The translations under genes and the position numbers were made by a program. DNA of 41,759 nucleotides. Source: Pseudomonadota bacterium. GTDB taxonomy: Bacteria > Pseudomonadota > Alphaproteobacteria > Rhizobiales > Hyphomicrobiaceae. Of the stretch, positions 1 through 9,983 are shown piece after piece. The notes beneath the pieces were generated by a model, which was not told the DNA's origin, did not search any database, and saw only the letters and a list, made by a program, of their open reading frames with translations. The DNA lies in NCBI GenBank assembly GCA_021813195.1, contig JAKALI010000001.1:1-41759 (forward strand). Direction: 5' to 3'. Within the stretch, counting starts at the first letter, position 1. Every line of letters starts with the position of its first letter.

Positions 1-1
1 G

Positions 2-529
2 GGGGCGGGCAACGCTGTCAACCTGACGGATGGATTGGACGGTCTTGCAATCGTGCCGGTGATGATCGCGGCGGCGACGTTCGGTCTTATCGCCTATCTC
101 ATCGGCAGCGAAAAATTCGCCACATATCTGCAAATCCACCACGTCGCGGGCACGGCAGAGCTCGCTGTTATTTGTGGAGCCCTGATCGGTGCGGGATTGG
201 GGTTTCTCTGGTTCAACGCACCGCCTGCGATGATCTTTATGGGCGATACGGGATCGCTAGCATTAGGCGGGGCATTGGGCGCGATTGCCGTTGCGACGAA
301 GCACGAAATCGTGCTCGCCATTGTGGGCGGCTTGTTCGTGCTGGAAACGCTGTCGGTCATCATCCAGGTCGCATCCTACAAATTGACGGGCAAGCGGGTC
401 TTCCGCATGGCGCCGCTGCACCATCACTTCGAGCAGAAGGGCTGGAAGGAGAGCACGGTCGTTGTGCGCTTCTGGATCATCTCCGTGATCTTGGCCCTCA
501 TTGGACTTGCGACATTGAAACTGCGCTGA
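2..529 (+). CDS. mraY: MraY, phospho-MurNAc-pentapeptide transferase (C-terminal part)
   Basis: This inner-membrane enzyme transfers phospho-MurNAc-pentapeptide from UDP to undecaprenyl phosphate to form lipid I. Only the last 175 residues lie in the window; the frame is open to the left edge, so the 5' end is cut off. The visible part starts at the conserved [10 protein letters not shown] motif, one of the Mg/substrate-binding Asp clusters. It is followed by hydrophobic segments, [11 protein letters not shown], and the family-specific APLHHHFE motif on a cytoplasmic loop, then a last membrane helix. The stop overlaps a possible early ATG of murD, as expected inside a dcw operon. The motifs leave no real alternative. 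Confidence 0.97.
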   Translation, partial: GAGNAVNLTDGLDGLAIVPVMIAAATFGLIAYLIGSEKFATYLQIHHVAGTAELAVICGALIGAGLGFLWFNAPPAMIFMGDTGSLALGGALGAIAVATKHEIVLAIVGGLFVLETLSVIIQVASYKLTGKRVFRMAPLHHHFEQKGWKESTVVVRFWIISVILALIGLATLKLR

Positions 530-570
530 TGGTCGCGCATTGCGTGCGTACACATGCGAGCGGGCAAGCG

Positions 571-1947
571 ATGATACCGATCACCACGTTCCATGGGCGT
601 CGTGTTGCCGTGTTCGGATTGGGAAGTTCGGGCAACGCCACCGCTGCGGCGCTCGTTGCTGGCGGGGCGCACGTCGTCGCCTGGGACGATAGTCCCGCCA
701 GCCGGCTGGCCGCCGAGAAAGCGGGCCTTCCCATCGGCGATCTTGCAAGCGCCGACTGGTCGCAAGTCTCCGCCCTGGTGCTCGCCCCCGGCGTGCCACT
801 CACCCACCCCAGACCGCATTGGACGGTTGAGCGCGCGCATGCGGCCGGTGTCGAAGTCATCGGCGACATCGAGCTGTTCTGCCGGGAGCGCCGTAAGGTC
901 TGCCCCGAGGCGAAGTTCATCGCCATCACGGGCACCAACGGCAAGTCGACGACGACAGCAGTGATTGCACATCTTCTTCGACAGGCTGGCCATGACGTCC
1001 AGCTCGGCGGCAACATCGGCCGTGCCATCCTGACGCTCGAGCCGCTAACGGCTGAGCGAATTTACGTGGTCGAGTGCTCTTCATTCCAAATCGATCTCGC
1101 CCCGACGATCGATCCGACGGTGGGCGTTCTCCTCAACGTCACGCCCGACCACCTTGATCGTCACGGCACGATCGAGAACTACGCAGGCGTCAAAGAGCGG
1201 CTGATTGCGGGCGCCACACGCGCCGTTATCGTGGTCGACGACGACTGGACCCGCGCGGCGGCCACGCGGCGGAGGGAGGCAGGCCAGGAAATTGTGACCG
1301 TATCGACGCTGCAAGATGCGGCGGTGACGGCAATCGATAGCACGATTTGCGAGATGGGCGCGCCCGTCGTGACCCTTTCCGGCATCTCCTCGCTACGCGG
1401 CCGCCACAATGCCGAGAACGCCGCGGCCGCCTTTGCTGCCGTTCGGGCGGCAGGCCTTCGGGTGAGCGACATCGCTCCCCACTTTGCGACGTATCCGGGT
1501 CTTGCTCACCGATTAGAACAGGTGGCTGCATTTGATGGCGTCCTGTTCATCAACGACAGCAAAGCGACAAACGCCGAGAGCACCGAAAAGGCGCTCAAGA
1601 GTTTTTCAGGACCCATTTACCTGATCCTAGGCGGACGCGCCAAGGACGGCGGAATTCAATCTCTGCGACCACTTTTCTCTCGTATCACGCACGCTTATCT
1701 GATCGGCGAAGCAAGCGAGGCCTTTGCCTCTACTCTCGCGGGCATCGTGCCCTTCGAGCGTTGCGGGACCATGGACGTAGCCGTGGAATGCGCGAGCGCG
1801 GCTGCCTTTGCGGCAGGCTGCCCCGATAGCGTCGTTCTCTTGTCGCCAGCGTGCGCCTCATTCGATCAGTATCGCAATTTCGAAGAGCGCGGCGAGCATT
1901 TCAAGGCACTCGTCAAGAATCTGATCGCGCGGCGGGAGGCACAATGA
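571..1947 (+). CDS. murD: MurD, UDP-MurNAc-L-alanine:D-glutamate ligase
   Basis: This cytoplasmic Mur ligase adds D-glutamate to UDP-MurNAc-L-Ala using ATP. The protein is 458 residues, normal for the family. The N-terminal Rossmann-like UDP-binding region carries VAVFGLGSSGNA. The ATP P-loop GTNGKSTTT is at residues 121-129, and the central domain has NVTPDHLDRHG and GRHNAEN. The C-terminal domain has INDSKATN and LILGGRAKDGG. The ATG at 571 was chosen because MIPITTF followed by the Rossmann strand matches the usual start. An in-frame ATG at 529 overlaps the mraY stop and would add 14 residues, so it cannot be excluded. The stop overlaps the ftsW start (ATGA). Confidence 0.96.
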   Translation: MIPITTFHGRRVAVFGLGSSGNATAAALVAGGAHVVAWDDSPASRLAAEKAGLPIGDLASADWSQVSALVLAPGVPLTHPRPHWTVERAHAAGVEVIGDIELFCRERRKVCPEAKFIAITGTNGKSTTTAVIAHLLRQAGHDVQLGGNIGRAILTLEPLTAERIYVVECSSFQIDLAPTIDPTVGVLLNVTPDHLDRHGTIENYAGVKERLIAGATRAVIVVDDDWTRAAATRRREAGQEIVTVSTLQDAAVTAIDSTICEMGAPVVTLSGISSLRGRHNAENAAAAFAAVRAAGLRVSDIAPHFATYPGLAHRLEQVAAFDGVLFINDSKATNAESTEKALKSFSGPIYLILGGRAKDGGIQSLRPLFSRITHAYLIGEASEAFASTLAGIVPFERCGTMDVAVECASAAAFAAGCPDSVVLLSPACASFDQYRNFEERGEHFKALVKNLIARREAQ

Positions 1948-3059
1948 CTCTGTCGCGCGCCGATCGTAGCCGCTTGACAGATTGGTGGTTTACTGTCGAT
2001 CGTGCGCTTCTCTCAGCGATCTTAATTCTGGTCGCCATCGGCATGGTGCTCTCGCTGGCCGCGAGCCCCGCCGTTGCTCTGAAAAAGGGCTTAAGCCCCT
2101 ACCACTTCGTCGAGCGCCATATGGCATTCTCGGCGCTGGCCGTGATGCTCATGCTGACCTTATCCTTTTTGACGCCCCGTGAGACGCGGCGTGTGGCGCT
2201 GGGACTACTCGTCATCGCGATCGTCGGGCTGTTGGCGGTTCATCTCCTGGGCCGCGAGATCAACGGGGCTCGCCGATGGCTGTTTATCGGGGGCCACTCG
2301 GTGCAGCCATCCGAGTTTCTCAAGCCGGCCTTTGTCGTCATTTCCGCATGGCTGCTGGTGGAGGCGCGAAAGCGCCCCGACATGCCCGCCCTGATCTTAG
2401 CGATCGGCCTTTTCATTCCCGTTGCAGCCCTTCTCGTTCTGCAACCCGACGTCGGCCAAACCCTGCTCATTGCTTTGGTCTGGGGCGCCATGTTCATCGT
2501 GTCGGGCCAACCTTTGGGTCGCGCAGCCGCCGTGCTCGCCCTGGGCGCAGTCGGATTAGTGACGGCCTATCTCACGTTTCCCCACGTTACCGCACGCGTC
2601 GACCGCTTTCTCAATCCCATGCCCGGCGACAACAGTCAGATCGACCGGGCTCTGCAATCGTTCGCCCAAGGCGGTTTCTTCGGCCGCGGCCCGGGCGAAG
2701 GCACGATCAAGACCGTCCTGCCCGACGCCCACACCGACTTCATTTTCGCGGTCGTCGCGGAAGAGTACGGTGTTCTGGCCTGCCTCGTCCTCGTTTTCCT
2801 GTACGGCTTCATCGTGCTGCGTGCGCTCTATCGCGCGGGGCGCGTACGTGATCCAGGGGTGCGGTTGACGATCATCGGGCTGGCCTTGGTGTTCGGTTTG
2901 CAGGCCCTGATCAATATGGGCGTCAACGCAGGGCTCCTGCCCGCCAAAGGCATCACGCTGCCCTTCCTGTCTGCTGGCGGATCGTCCATGCTGGCCGTTT
3001 CGGTTACGCTCGGTATGCTGCTGGCCATGACGCGGCATCGAGTCGAACTGATCCCCTGA
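1944..3059 (+). CDS. ftsW: FtsW, SEDS septal peptidoglycan glycosyltransferase
   Basis: This polytopic inner-membrane SEDS protein polymerises lipid II at the septum with its class B PBP partner. The product is 371 residues with about ten hydrophobic segments. Conserved SEDS signatures are visible: QPSEFLKPAFVV, QPDVGQTLLI, the extracellular-loop RVDRFLNP containing the conserved Asp, DAHTDFIFAVVAEEYG, and GLLPAKGITLPFLSAGGSSM near the C terminus. The start ATG overlaps the murD stop (ATGA) and is preceded by GGCGGGAGG, a good ribosome site. Its place between murD and murG is the usual dcw position and separates it from the related elongation protein RodA. Confidence 0.96.
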   Translation: MTLSRADRSRLTDWWFTVDRALLSAILILVAIGMVLSLAASPAVALKKGLSPYHFVERHMAFSALAVMLMLTLSFLTPRETRRVALGLLVIAIVGLLAVHLLGREINGARRWLFIGGHSVQPSEFLKPAFVVISAWLLVEARKRPDMPALILAIGLFIPVAALLVLQPDVGQTLLIALVWGAMFIVSGQPLGRAAAVLALGAVGLVTAYLTFPHVTARVDRFLNPMPGDNSQIDRALQSFAQGGFFGRGPGEGTIKTVLPDAHTDFIFAVVAEEYGVLACLVLVFLYGFIVLRALYRAGRVRDPGVRLTIIGLALVFGLQALINMGVNAGLLPAKGITLPFLSAGGSSMLAVSVTLGMLLAMTRHRVELIP

Positions 3060-3176
3060 ACCAGCGTTGGCCACAGTCGCGCAGAATCTGCCAAGTTGGC
3101 GTACACGGCACCCGCGGTCGGCCAGATCGCGATGCACGAAATGAATTTGGGTTCGTCTGCAGAGGCTTGGAAGGTA

Positions 3177-4289
3177 ATGAAAAGTCCAAAATGCGTCGTG
3201 CTCGCTGCGGGTGGAACGGGCGGGCACCTCTTCCCCGCATTTGCTCTAGCTGAGGAACTCGGTCGGCGCGGATACATCGTCGATCTGATGACCGACATGC
3301 GTGGCGATCGCTACGGGACGGACTTTCCCGCGCGCCACGTGCATCAAGTTCCCGCAGCCACACTTGCCAAACGCTCGCCGCTTGCACTCGCACGCACGAC
3401 CACGACTCTCATGCGCGGCATTCTGGAGGCCCGTCGCATTCTGCGCTCCGTGCAACCCGTGGCGGTCGCGGGCTTCGGCGGCTATCCAACGTTTCCGCCG
3501 CTGTTCGCCGCCCGGCAACTCGGTATTCCGACATTGCTGCACGAGCAAAACGCCGTGCTCGGCCGCGCCAATCGGATGCTGGCCGGACGGGTGGACCGGA
3601 TCGCAACATCGTTCGAACACACCAAACTGCTGTCCCCGGCGCACAAGGATAAGGTTCGCTTCACGGGCAACCCGGTCCGCGACGCTGTGATCACAGCGGC
3701 CGCACAGCCCTACCCGGCGCTCGATAGCCATGGCCCGGTCTGCCTGCTGGTATTCGGCGGCAGTCAGGGCGCCCGCTTTTTCTCCGACGCCGTGCCACCC
3801 GCGATCGGTCGGCTCCCATCGGGCCTGCGCCAGCGCCTCTTCATCACCCAACAGGCCCGCGAGGAAGACGTCGGCAGGGTCAGCTCGGCTTATGACAAAC
3901 TCGCAACTCGCGCCGAAGTTTCCCCGTTCTTCAAGGACTTACCTCAGCGGATGGCCTCCAGCCATTTGATTGTGGCGCGCGCGGGCGCCTCAACCATCGC
4001 CGAACTGACCGCCATCGGGCGGCCGGCCATCCTCGTACCGCTGCCGCATTCCCTTGACAATGATCAGCTCCAGAATGCTACCTCGCTTGCCGAATCGGGT
4101 GGGGCTTGGTGTATCGAACAGAAGGCGCTCGATCCCGAGCGATTGGCCGTCGAGCTGTCGCGTCTCATCGCTGATCCGGCCAGATTGCAGGAGGCGGCGA
4201 AGGCGGCGAAATCGCAAGGCCACGTCGACGCCGTCGTGCGCTTGGCGGATCTGGTCGAGGACTGCGCCGGGCACGGTCACCCGTTCTAA
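3177..4289 (+). CDS. murG: MurG, lipid II-forming GlcNAc transferase
   Basis: This peripheral membrane GT28-family enzyme adds GlcNAc from UDP-GlcNAc to lipid I, making lipid II. The protein is 370 residues. The N-terminal domain begins with the glycine-rich AAGGTGGHLFPA loop at residues 10-21, then GGYPTFPPLFAA and LHEQNAVLGRANR. The C-terminal UDP-GlcNAc-binding domain has VFGGSQGARFF, ARAGASTIAEL and VPLPHSLDNDQLQNA. The start at 3177 was chosen because the family begins a few residues before the first strand and GGAAGG/AGAGG lies just upstream. The frame is open further upstream (TTG at 3096, ATG at 3132), so a slightly longer protein is possible. Confidence 0.95.
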   Translation: MKSPKCVVLAAGGTGGHLFPAFALAEELGRRGYIVDLMTDMRGDRYGTDFPARHVHQVPAATLAKRSPLALARTTTTLMRGILEARRILRSVQPVAVAGFGGYPTFPPLFAARQLGIPTLLHEQNAVLGRANRMLAGRVDRIATSFEHTKLLSPAHKDKVRFTGNPVRDAVITAAAQPYPALDSHGPVCLLVFGGSQGARFFSDAVPPAIGRLPSGLRQRLFITQQAREEDVGRVSSAYDKLATRAEVSPFFKDLPQRMASSHLIVARAGASTIAELTAIGRPAILVPLPHSLDNDQLQNATSLAESGGAWCIEQKALDPERLAVELSRLIADPARLQEAAKAAKSQGHVDAVVRLADLVEDCAGHGHPF

Positions 4290-4392
4290 GCGGGCTGAGC
4301 GTCACATCTCAAGACCGGTCCGTCCGTCAGCAGGATGGTCGGCACCTCGTCCATGACTTTGGTCCCTCGCAGGGCCCGCAACGGGAGACGCC

Positions 4393-5814
4393 ATGCAAAT
4401 TCCCCACGACGCAGGAGCGTTCCACATTGTCGGTATCGGCGGCATCGGCATGAGCGCGATCGCTGAAATCCTGCTTGCGAAGGGTTTCGCCGTTCAAGGC
4501 AGCGATCAGAAGGACTCGGCCAACGTGCGCCGGCTGAGGGCGAAGGGCGTGCGCGTCTTCGTTGGCCACGACGCCATCAATCTCGTGGGCGCGCGCAATG
4601 TCGTGGTCTCGACCGCCGTCAAATCGGGCAACCCGGAACTCGAGGCCGCCCGTCAAAAGGGCTTACCGATCATCCGGCGCGCGGAGATGCTTGCAGAACT
4701 CATGCGTTTGTACGCAACCGTCTCTGTGACGGGTACCCACGGCAAAACGACCACGACGTCTCTTATTGCGAGCATCTTTGAACAGGCCGGTATTGATCCG
4801 ACCGTCATCACGGGCGGCATCATCAATGCCTGGGGCTCGAATGCGCGCCTGGGACAAGGCGACTGGATGATTGTGGAGGCCGACGAAAGCGATGGCACGT
4901 TTGTTCGCCTGCCGACCCAGATCGGCGTGGTGACCAATATCGATCCCGAGCATCTTGATTATTTCGGATCCGTGGAGAACATGCATCGGGAATACGAGGC
5001 GTTCCTGCGTAATATCCCGTTCTATGGCCTTGCCGTCGCATGCATCGATCACCCTGTCGTGCGCGCCATGATCGAGCGTCTTGGATTGCGGCGGGACGGG
5101 CGACGGCTCGTGACCTACGGGCAATCAGCTGACGCAGACCTGCGGCTGACAGCATTCCGCCAGGAGGGGTTCACCACCATTTTCGATGCCGAATTGTCTT
5201 CACGGGTTGCAGGCGGGGGGCGGTCACTGCGCGGCTGGAGGGTCGCGCAGCCTGGTCAGCACAATGCCTTGAACGCCCTCGCTGCAATTGCTGTTGCTGG
5301 ACACGCGGGAATCGCTGATTCCGTCATCGAAGCAGGACTTGCCGGCTTCTCTGGCGTCAAGCGGCGTTTCCAGCCCACCGGCGTGTGGAACGGCATTGCC
5401 ATTTTCGACGATTATGCCCATCACCCGACAGAAATTGCAGCAGTCTTGCGGGCGGCGCGAGCCGGCACCACGGGCCGCGTCATTGCGATTGCAGAACCGC
5501 ACCGCTATACGCGCGTGCGCGATCTATTTGATGCGTTCTGCCGCTGCTTTACCGAGGCCGACAGCGTGATCGTCGGTCCACTCTACACGGCCGGTGAGCC
5601 GCCCATCGACGGCATCACTCACCATGCGCTCGCCGATGGTATTCGCGCGATCGGCCAGCGCGCCGCCACATCCGTCGATCATCCGATGGACGTCGTGCCG
5701 CTGCTGAGGCGCTACGCGCGCCCCGGCGACATGGTCGTCGTGCTGGGCGCTGGCACGTCGACCGAGTGGGCGCAGGCCATGCCGTCGTGGCTGGCTCAAG
5801 AAGCTGCCGAATAG
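4393..5814 (+). CDS. murC: MurC, UDP-MurNAc:L-alanine ligase
   Basis: This cytoplasmic Mur ligase adds L-alanine to UDP-MurNAc, the first step of the stem peptide. It is 473 residues, typical for MurC. The N-terminal UDP-binding loop FHIVGIGGIGMSAIAE starts near residue 11. The ATP P-loop GTHGKTTTT is at residues 114-122, followed by EADESDGTF, TNIDPEHLDYFG and the C-terminal FDDYAHHPTEI and EPHRYTR motifs. The order UDP loop, P-loop, DDYAHHP separates it from MurD and MurE. It starts about 100 bp after murG, one of the larger gaps in this operon; no terminator is visible there. GGGAG precedes the ATG. Confidence 0.96.
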   Translation: MQIPHDAGAFHIVGIGGIGMSAIAEILLAKGFAVQGSDQKDSANVRRLRAKGVRVFVGHDAINLVGARNVVVSTAVKSGNPELEAARQKGLPIIRRAEMLAELMRLYATVSVTGTHGKTTTTSLIASIFEQAGIDPTVITGGIINAWGSNARLGQGDWMIVEADESDGTFVRLPTQIGVVTNIDPEHLDYFGSVENMHREYEAFLRNIPFYGLAVACIDHPVVRAMIERLGLRRDGRRLVTYGQSADADLRLTAFRQEGFTTIFDAELSSRVAGGGRSLRGWRVAQPGQHNALNALAAIAVAGHAGIADSVIEAGLAGFSGVKRRFQPTGVWNGIAIFDDYAHHPTEIAAVLRAARAGTTGRVIAIAEPHRYTRVRDLFDAFCRCFTEADSVIVGPLYTAGEPPIDGITHHALADGIRAIGQRAATSVDHPMDVVPLLRRYARPGDMVVVLGAGTSTEWAQAMPSWLAQEAAE

Positions 5815-5844
5815 AAACCTGCAGCCGCGCGTGAACCGCCACCC

Positions 5845-6810
5845 ATGATATTTCCCGACATCACGGCTGACCTCGCTGCCCGAATGCCGGAGCTGCGCGG
5901 CCGTTTGAGCGCTAATGCATTGCTATCGGAAATCACATGGTTTCGCGTCGGCGGCCCCGCACAAGTGCTGTTCACGCCCGCAGACGAAGCAGACTTAGCC
6001 TATTTTCTCAAAAATGTCGGACGCGATCTGCCCATCCACGTCATCGGCCTTGGCTCCAACTTGCTGGTGCGCGACGGGGGCGTGGAGGGTACCGTCATAC
6101 GACTTGGACGCGGCTTTGGCACGATCGTTATCGATGGTCATCGCCTGACCGCCGGCACGGCCGTGCCCGACGTAAAAGTCGCGCGCGCCGCCGCCGAGGC
6201 TGGCATCGCCGGCTTGTCGTTCTATCGCGGCATCCCGGGCTCGATAGGGGGTGCCTTGCGCATGAATGCGGGGGCCCATGGTCGCGAGACCAAAGATGCG
6301 CTGGTGGCAGCCCGTGCCGTCGATCGTCATGGCAACATCCACGAACTCGCACGCGCCGACATGGGTTTCACCTATCGGCACTGTGGTGTACCGGAAGATT
6401 GGATCTTCACATTCGCCACGTTCGAGGGGCCTCCCGGCGATCCCGATGCCATCGCCGAGGAAATGGACGAGGTTGCGCAATACCGGGAAGCGAACCAGCC
6501 GATCCGCGAGCGTACGGGGGGCTCCACATTCAAAAATCCACCCGGTCACAGCGCCTGGAAGCTTGTCGACGCCGCTGGCTGCCGGGGCTTGCGCATCGGC
6601 GGCGCTAAGGTATCCGAGATGCACTGCAACTTCCTCATCAACGACCAGAATGCTCGCGCCGAAGATGTCGAGCGTTTGGGCGAAACTGTGCGTGCACGGG
6701 TGAAAGCAACCTCGGGTATTGAGCTCGAGTGGGAAATCATTCGGCTCGGCCGGCCCGAAGCGGGGCATGCGACGGGTGAAGCACTCGTACGAATGGAGCC
6801 CTCGGCATGA
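5845..6810 (+). CDS. murB: MurB, UDP-N-acetylenolpyruvoylglucosamine reductase
   Basis: This FAD- and NADPH-dependent enzyme reduces UDP-enolpyruvyl-GlcNAc to UDP-MurNAc, the committed sugar of peptidoglycan. The product is 321 residues. The FAD-binding region shows [22 protein letters not shown] and [18 protein letters not shown]. The C-terminal domain has the [10 protein letters not shown] motif, whose Ser is the catalytic proton donor in the family, then [14 protein letters not shown]. The short form lacking the extra C-terminal elements of E. coli MurB marks it as type II. The stop overlaps the ddl ATG (ATGA), consistent with translational coupling. Confidence 0.96.
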   Translation: MIFPDITADLAARMPELRGRLSANALLSEITWFRVGGPAQVLFTPADEADLAYFLKNVGRDLPIHVIGLGSNLLVRDGGVEGTVIRLGRGFGTIVIDGHRLTAGTAVPDVKVARAAAEAGIAGLSFYRGIPGSIGGALRMNAGAHGRETKDALVAARAVDRHGNIHELARADMGFTYRHCGVPEDWIFTFATFEGPPGDPDAIAEEMDEVAQYREANQPIRERTGGSTFKNPPGHSAWKLVDAAGCRGLRIGGAKVSEMHCNFLINDQNARAEDVERLGETVRARVKATSGIELEWEIIRLGRPEAGHATGEALVRMEPSA

Positions 6811-7769
6811 CGTTGCCGGCCGTACCACCCCGCACCCGGAACCATGTCGCCGTGCTCATGGGCGGGTGGTCCGCAGAACGCGAAATCAGCCTGAAATCGG
6901 GATCAGCCGTTGCCAGCGCGCTTGAAGGGGAAGGCTATCGCGTCAGCCGCATCGATGTGGGGCGCGATCTAGCAAGCCATCTTGACCAGTTGCGTCCCGA
7001 CGTCTGCTTCAATGCTCTGCATGGGCGCTTTGGCGAGGATGGTTGCGTGCAGGGTTTGCTCGAATGTCTGGGATTGCCCTATACCCATTCTGGCGTTCTC
7101 GCCTCAGCACTCGCCATGCACAAGGAACGCGCCAAGGCGGTCCTGCGGGCGGCGGGCGTGCCCGTCGCTCAATCACGGGTCGCGACGCGAAGCGAAGCGG
7201 CCAATGGGCATCTGTTGCCGCCACCCTATGTCGTCAAGCCGGTCGATGAGGGTTCGAGTGTCGGCGTGCTCATTATTCGGCCTGAGATGGTCGACGTGCA
7301 TGACTTGATCTTGGCCGGTGGCGCAGCCGACGAAACCGTGATGGTGGAACGTTTCATCCCCGGACGCGAACTGACCTGCGCCGTCATTGGCTCGTTCGTG
7401 ACCGATGTCATCGAGATCCGTCCCAAGGATGGTCTTACCTTTTATGATTACGAGGCCAAATACGCTCCCGGCGGTTCTGTGCACGACCTCCCGGCCAAGA
7501 TTTTACCGGATGTTTACCAATTGGTCCGGAAATACACGTTGCTGGCGCATCAGGCGCTCGGCTGCCAGGGCGTGTCGCGCGCGGATTTCCGTTACGACGA
7601 TACGGCTGGAGGGGGCGGCGAACTGATTTGCCTGGAGGTCAACACCCAGCCGGGCATGACGGGCACGTCGCTCGTGCCGGAACTGGCCCAGTACGCGGGC
7701 TGGAGCTTTGGCGAACTCGTCAGATGGATCACAGAGGACGCGAGTTGCCCGAGGTCGGCACATGGATGA
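6807..7769 (+). CDS. ddl: D-alanine--D-alanine ligase
   Basis: This cytoplasmic ATP-grasp ligase joins two D-Ala residues for addition to the stem peptide by MurF. It is 320 residues. The N-terminal region has [17 protein letters not shown], and the central ATP-grasp part has [14 protein letters not shown] and [18 protein letters not shown]. The C-terminal metal-binding end shows [26 protein letters not shown]. The dcw position between murB and ftsQ indicates the DdlB-type copy. It overlaps its neighbours at both ends by four bases, at 6807-6810 and 7766-7769. Confidence 0.96.
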   Translation: MTLPAVPPRTRNHVAVLMGGWSAEREISLKSGSAVASALEGEGYRVSRIDVGRDLASHLDQLRPDVCFNALHGRFGEDGCVQGLLECLGLPYTHSGVLASALAMHKERAKAVLRAAGVPVAQSRVATRSEAANGHLLPPPYVVKPVDEGSSVGVLIIRPEMVDVHDLILAGGAADETVMVERFIPGRELTCAVIGSFVTDVIEIRPKDGLTFYDYEAKYAPGGSVHDLPAKILPDVYQLVRKYTLLAHQALGCQGVSRADFRYDDTAGGGGELICLEVNTQPGMTGTSLVPELAQYAGWSFGELVRWITEDASCPRSAHG

Positions 7770-8641
7770 GGACCTCTCCGGACGCGGCGGCAGCGGCGCG
7801 GCCCTCCTATATCGCTGACCGATCCGAACTTGCGACGTTAGTTGCCGACGGCAGGCCTCACGCTTTGCTTGCCCGTGACCCGCGCGCCAATCGAGCGCTC
7901 CCGTCTCGCAGAGGACGACGCGCGATCGCGATCCTCACGAGCGCGGTGATCGTCGGCGCAGCATTTGCTTGCTGGCGGTCCAGCGACTTTTTTCCCGACC
8001 GGGATGAAATTGCGAGCGCCCTCGGCTTCGGGATCGAGCAAGTTTCGCTGACGGGCCACGGAAATACAGCCGACAGCGAAATTTTCGCCGCGCTGGATCT
8101 CGACCATGTGCGCAGTCTCGCGTCCTTCGATCCGGACACATTCCGCGAGCGGCTAGCCAAACTGCCGTGGGTCAAATCTGCCGAAGTGACGCGGATCTGG
8201 CCGAACCAACTTGCGGTGCGGATTGAAGAACGCAAACCGGCATTCGTGTGGGAGCGTGGATCGTCTGCCTTTCTCACCGACGAAGCAGGGGGCGTTCTCA
8301 GTCCCGTCGCGCGCGGAGCCGAGCTCGATCTGCCACGGATTGCGGGCGAAGGTGCTCCAACAGAGGCTGCTGCACTGTTCGCGGCGCTGGCGCGCAGCGA
8401 GCCCCTGCTGGCAAAGATGCGCTTAGCGGAGCGGGTGTCCGGACGACGTTGGACACTCCACATGCGGGACTCAAGCCTCATCCACTTACCGGCTAATGGT
8501 GAACTTGCGGCTCTGGCGCGTCTCAACGAGCATGGTCTTGCTGGGCTGCTGGCGTCACCCACCCCTGTTATTTTGGATCTGAGATCTGACGGGCGCATCG
8601 CGGTGCGTTCCGCTGTTGGTGCAACGGGGGCTCGGCCATGA
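7766..8641 (+). CDS. ftsQ: FtsQ, bitopic division protein with POTRA domain
   Basis: FtsQ is a bitopic inner-membrane protein that links early and late divisome proteins through FtsB and FtsL. The product is 291 residues: about 50 basic, Arg-rich cytoplasmic residues, one membrane helix at about 52-70, then a periplasmic POTRA region beginning around IEQVSLTGHGNTADSEIF and a beta domain with the WPNQLAVRIEERKPAFVW signature. The ATG at 7766 overlaps the ddl stop and is the first good in-frame start; upstream frame would run into ddl. The stop overlaps the ftsA ATG. FtsQ is poorly conserved, so the call rests partly on position. Confidence 0.93.
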   Translation: MRTSPDAAAAARPSYIADRSELATLVADGRPHALLARDPRANRALPSRRGRRAIAILTSAVIVGAAFACWRSSDFFPDRDEIASALGFGIEQVSLTGHGNTADSEIFAALDLDHVRSLASFDPDTFRERLAKLPWVKSAEVTRIWPNQLAVRIEERKPAFVWERGSSAFLTDEAGGVLSPVARGAELDLPRIAGEGAPTEAAALFAALARSEPLLAKMRLAERVSGRRWTLHMRDSSLIHLPANGELAALARLNEHGLAGLLASPTPVILDLRSDGRIAVRSAVGATGARP

Positions 8642-9894
8642 GCGCAGCACTAAGACACCCCCGTGACCACCCGGGCATCGTCGGCGCGATCGACGTCGGC
8701 TCGTATAAGACCGTCTGTCTGCTGGCGCTGACAGAGCGCGGGCGACCAGTTCGAATTGTCGGGGTCGCGCAACGGCCCTCGCAGGGCGTGAGATCTGGAG
8801 CCATCGTCGACCTGGCGTTGGCAGAGGATACCATACGCTCGGTCATCGCTGAGGCGGAGGCGATGTCCGGCTGCCGCTTGGATACGATCGACGTCAGCGT
8901 GAGTGGCGGCCGGATGCGCTCACTGGCCTTTCAAGTGCGGGCAGCGGTGAGCGACGGGATCGTCTCGCAGAACCATCTTGCCCGTCTTCACGATGCCGCC
9001 CGGCATCATGCCGCAGGCTCGGGCCATTGCATCATCCATCTGTCCGCTCTCGGCCTCGCTCTTGACGGCGCCAGTGCGCCGGCCGATCCGGTCGGCGTGC
9101 GAGCATCTCGTTTGGCATGCGACTTCCACGCCGTCACGTGCGAACCCGCAGCGCTGACCAATCTCACGCATGTCATTGAACGCTGCTACCTGAAGCCCGG
9201 TCAGATCCTTGCAGCACCGCTCGCCAGCGCGTTGGCCGTTACGGCGAACGAGGAGCGCGGCGCCGGGGTGACTGTCCTCGACATCGGAGCCGACGTGACG
9301 GGAATTTCGGTGCTGCGCAACGGCCAGCATGTATTTGTTGACCAGATCGCCTCCGGTGGAAGCCGGATCACGCGCGACATTGCATGCGTGTTGCAGACGC
9401 CACTAGAAGAAGCAGAGCGAATCAAAACGGTTTATGGCACACTACTCAATGCGCTATCGAACGGACACGACGTCTTTTCGTACGCCAGTGTGCAGCGAGA
9501 AGTCGACGACGTGAGCCGGGCGACCAAGGCTGATCTGGCCCGGATCATCCAGGCGCGCGTCGCCGCAATTCTGGATGAGGTGCGCGACAGACTCGCAAAT
9601 GCGGGGCTGGCCGACACAGGTCCGGGAGGGCTCATCATTACGGGGGGTTCGTCACAGATCCCAGGGTTGGTGGCCTATGCCGAAAGCGTCTTCCGTCAAC
9701 CCGTACGAGACGGCAAGCCGCGCCGAATTTCTGGGCTGCCGCCGCTAATGTGTCAGGCCGGATTTTCGGGTGTTGTCGGTCTGTTGGAGGCTCGCGCTCA
9801 AAGTGTTCCGCTGTCCCCGCATGCCCACCGGGACCCGGAAACACGGCACGGCTATTTCGGCCGCGTCGGGCAGTGGCTGAAGGAAGGTTTTTGA
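8638..9894 (+). CDS. ftsA: FtsA, actin-like membrane tether for FtsZ
   Basis: FtsA is an actin-family ATPase that anchors FtsZ filaments to the membrane and recruits later division proteins. It is 418 residues. ATP-binding signatures are visible: phosphate 1 loop [14 protein letters not shown], phosphate 2 [16 protein letters not shown], and adenosine loop [12 protein letters not shown]. The SHS2-like 1C subdomain lies at roughly 90-170. The C-terminal end, VGQWLKEGF, is a short amphipathic helix rich in Trp, Leu and Phe, fitting the membrane-targeting sequence. It overlaps ftsQ by four bases and precedes ftsZ by 89 bp. Confidence 0.96.
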   Translation: MSAALRHPRDHPGIVGAIDVGSYKTVCLLALTERGRPVRIVGVAQRPSQGVRSGAIVDLALAEDTIRSVIAEAEAMSGCRLDTIDVSVSGGRMRSLAFQVRAAVSDGIVSQNHLARLHDAARHHAAGSGHCIIHLSALGLALDGASAPADPVGVRASRLACDFHAVTCEPAALTNLTHVIERCYLKPGQILAAPLASALAVTANEERGAGVTVLDIGADVTGISVLRNGQHVFVDQIASGGSRITRDIACVLQTPLEEAERIKTVYGTLLNALSNGHDVFSYASVQREVDDVSRATKADLARIIQARVAAILDEVRDRLANAGLADTGPGGLIITGGSSQIPGLVAYAESVFRQPVRDGKPRRISGLPPLMCQAGFSGVVGLLEARAQSVPLSPHAHRDPETRHGYFGRVGQWLKEGF

Positions 9895-9983
9895 GGCTGC
9901 GGGCCGCACGAACGAGCTCGCATCCCAGTCGCGACGGTAAGGTGTGCTGCGTCCGTGTCTGCAATACCAAATCGAGGGCAAGC

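Noticed and set aside
5995..6828. Minus-strand open frame opposite murB
   Set aside because: It is fully antisense to an unambiguous murB, with no domain visible.
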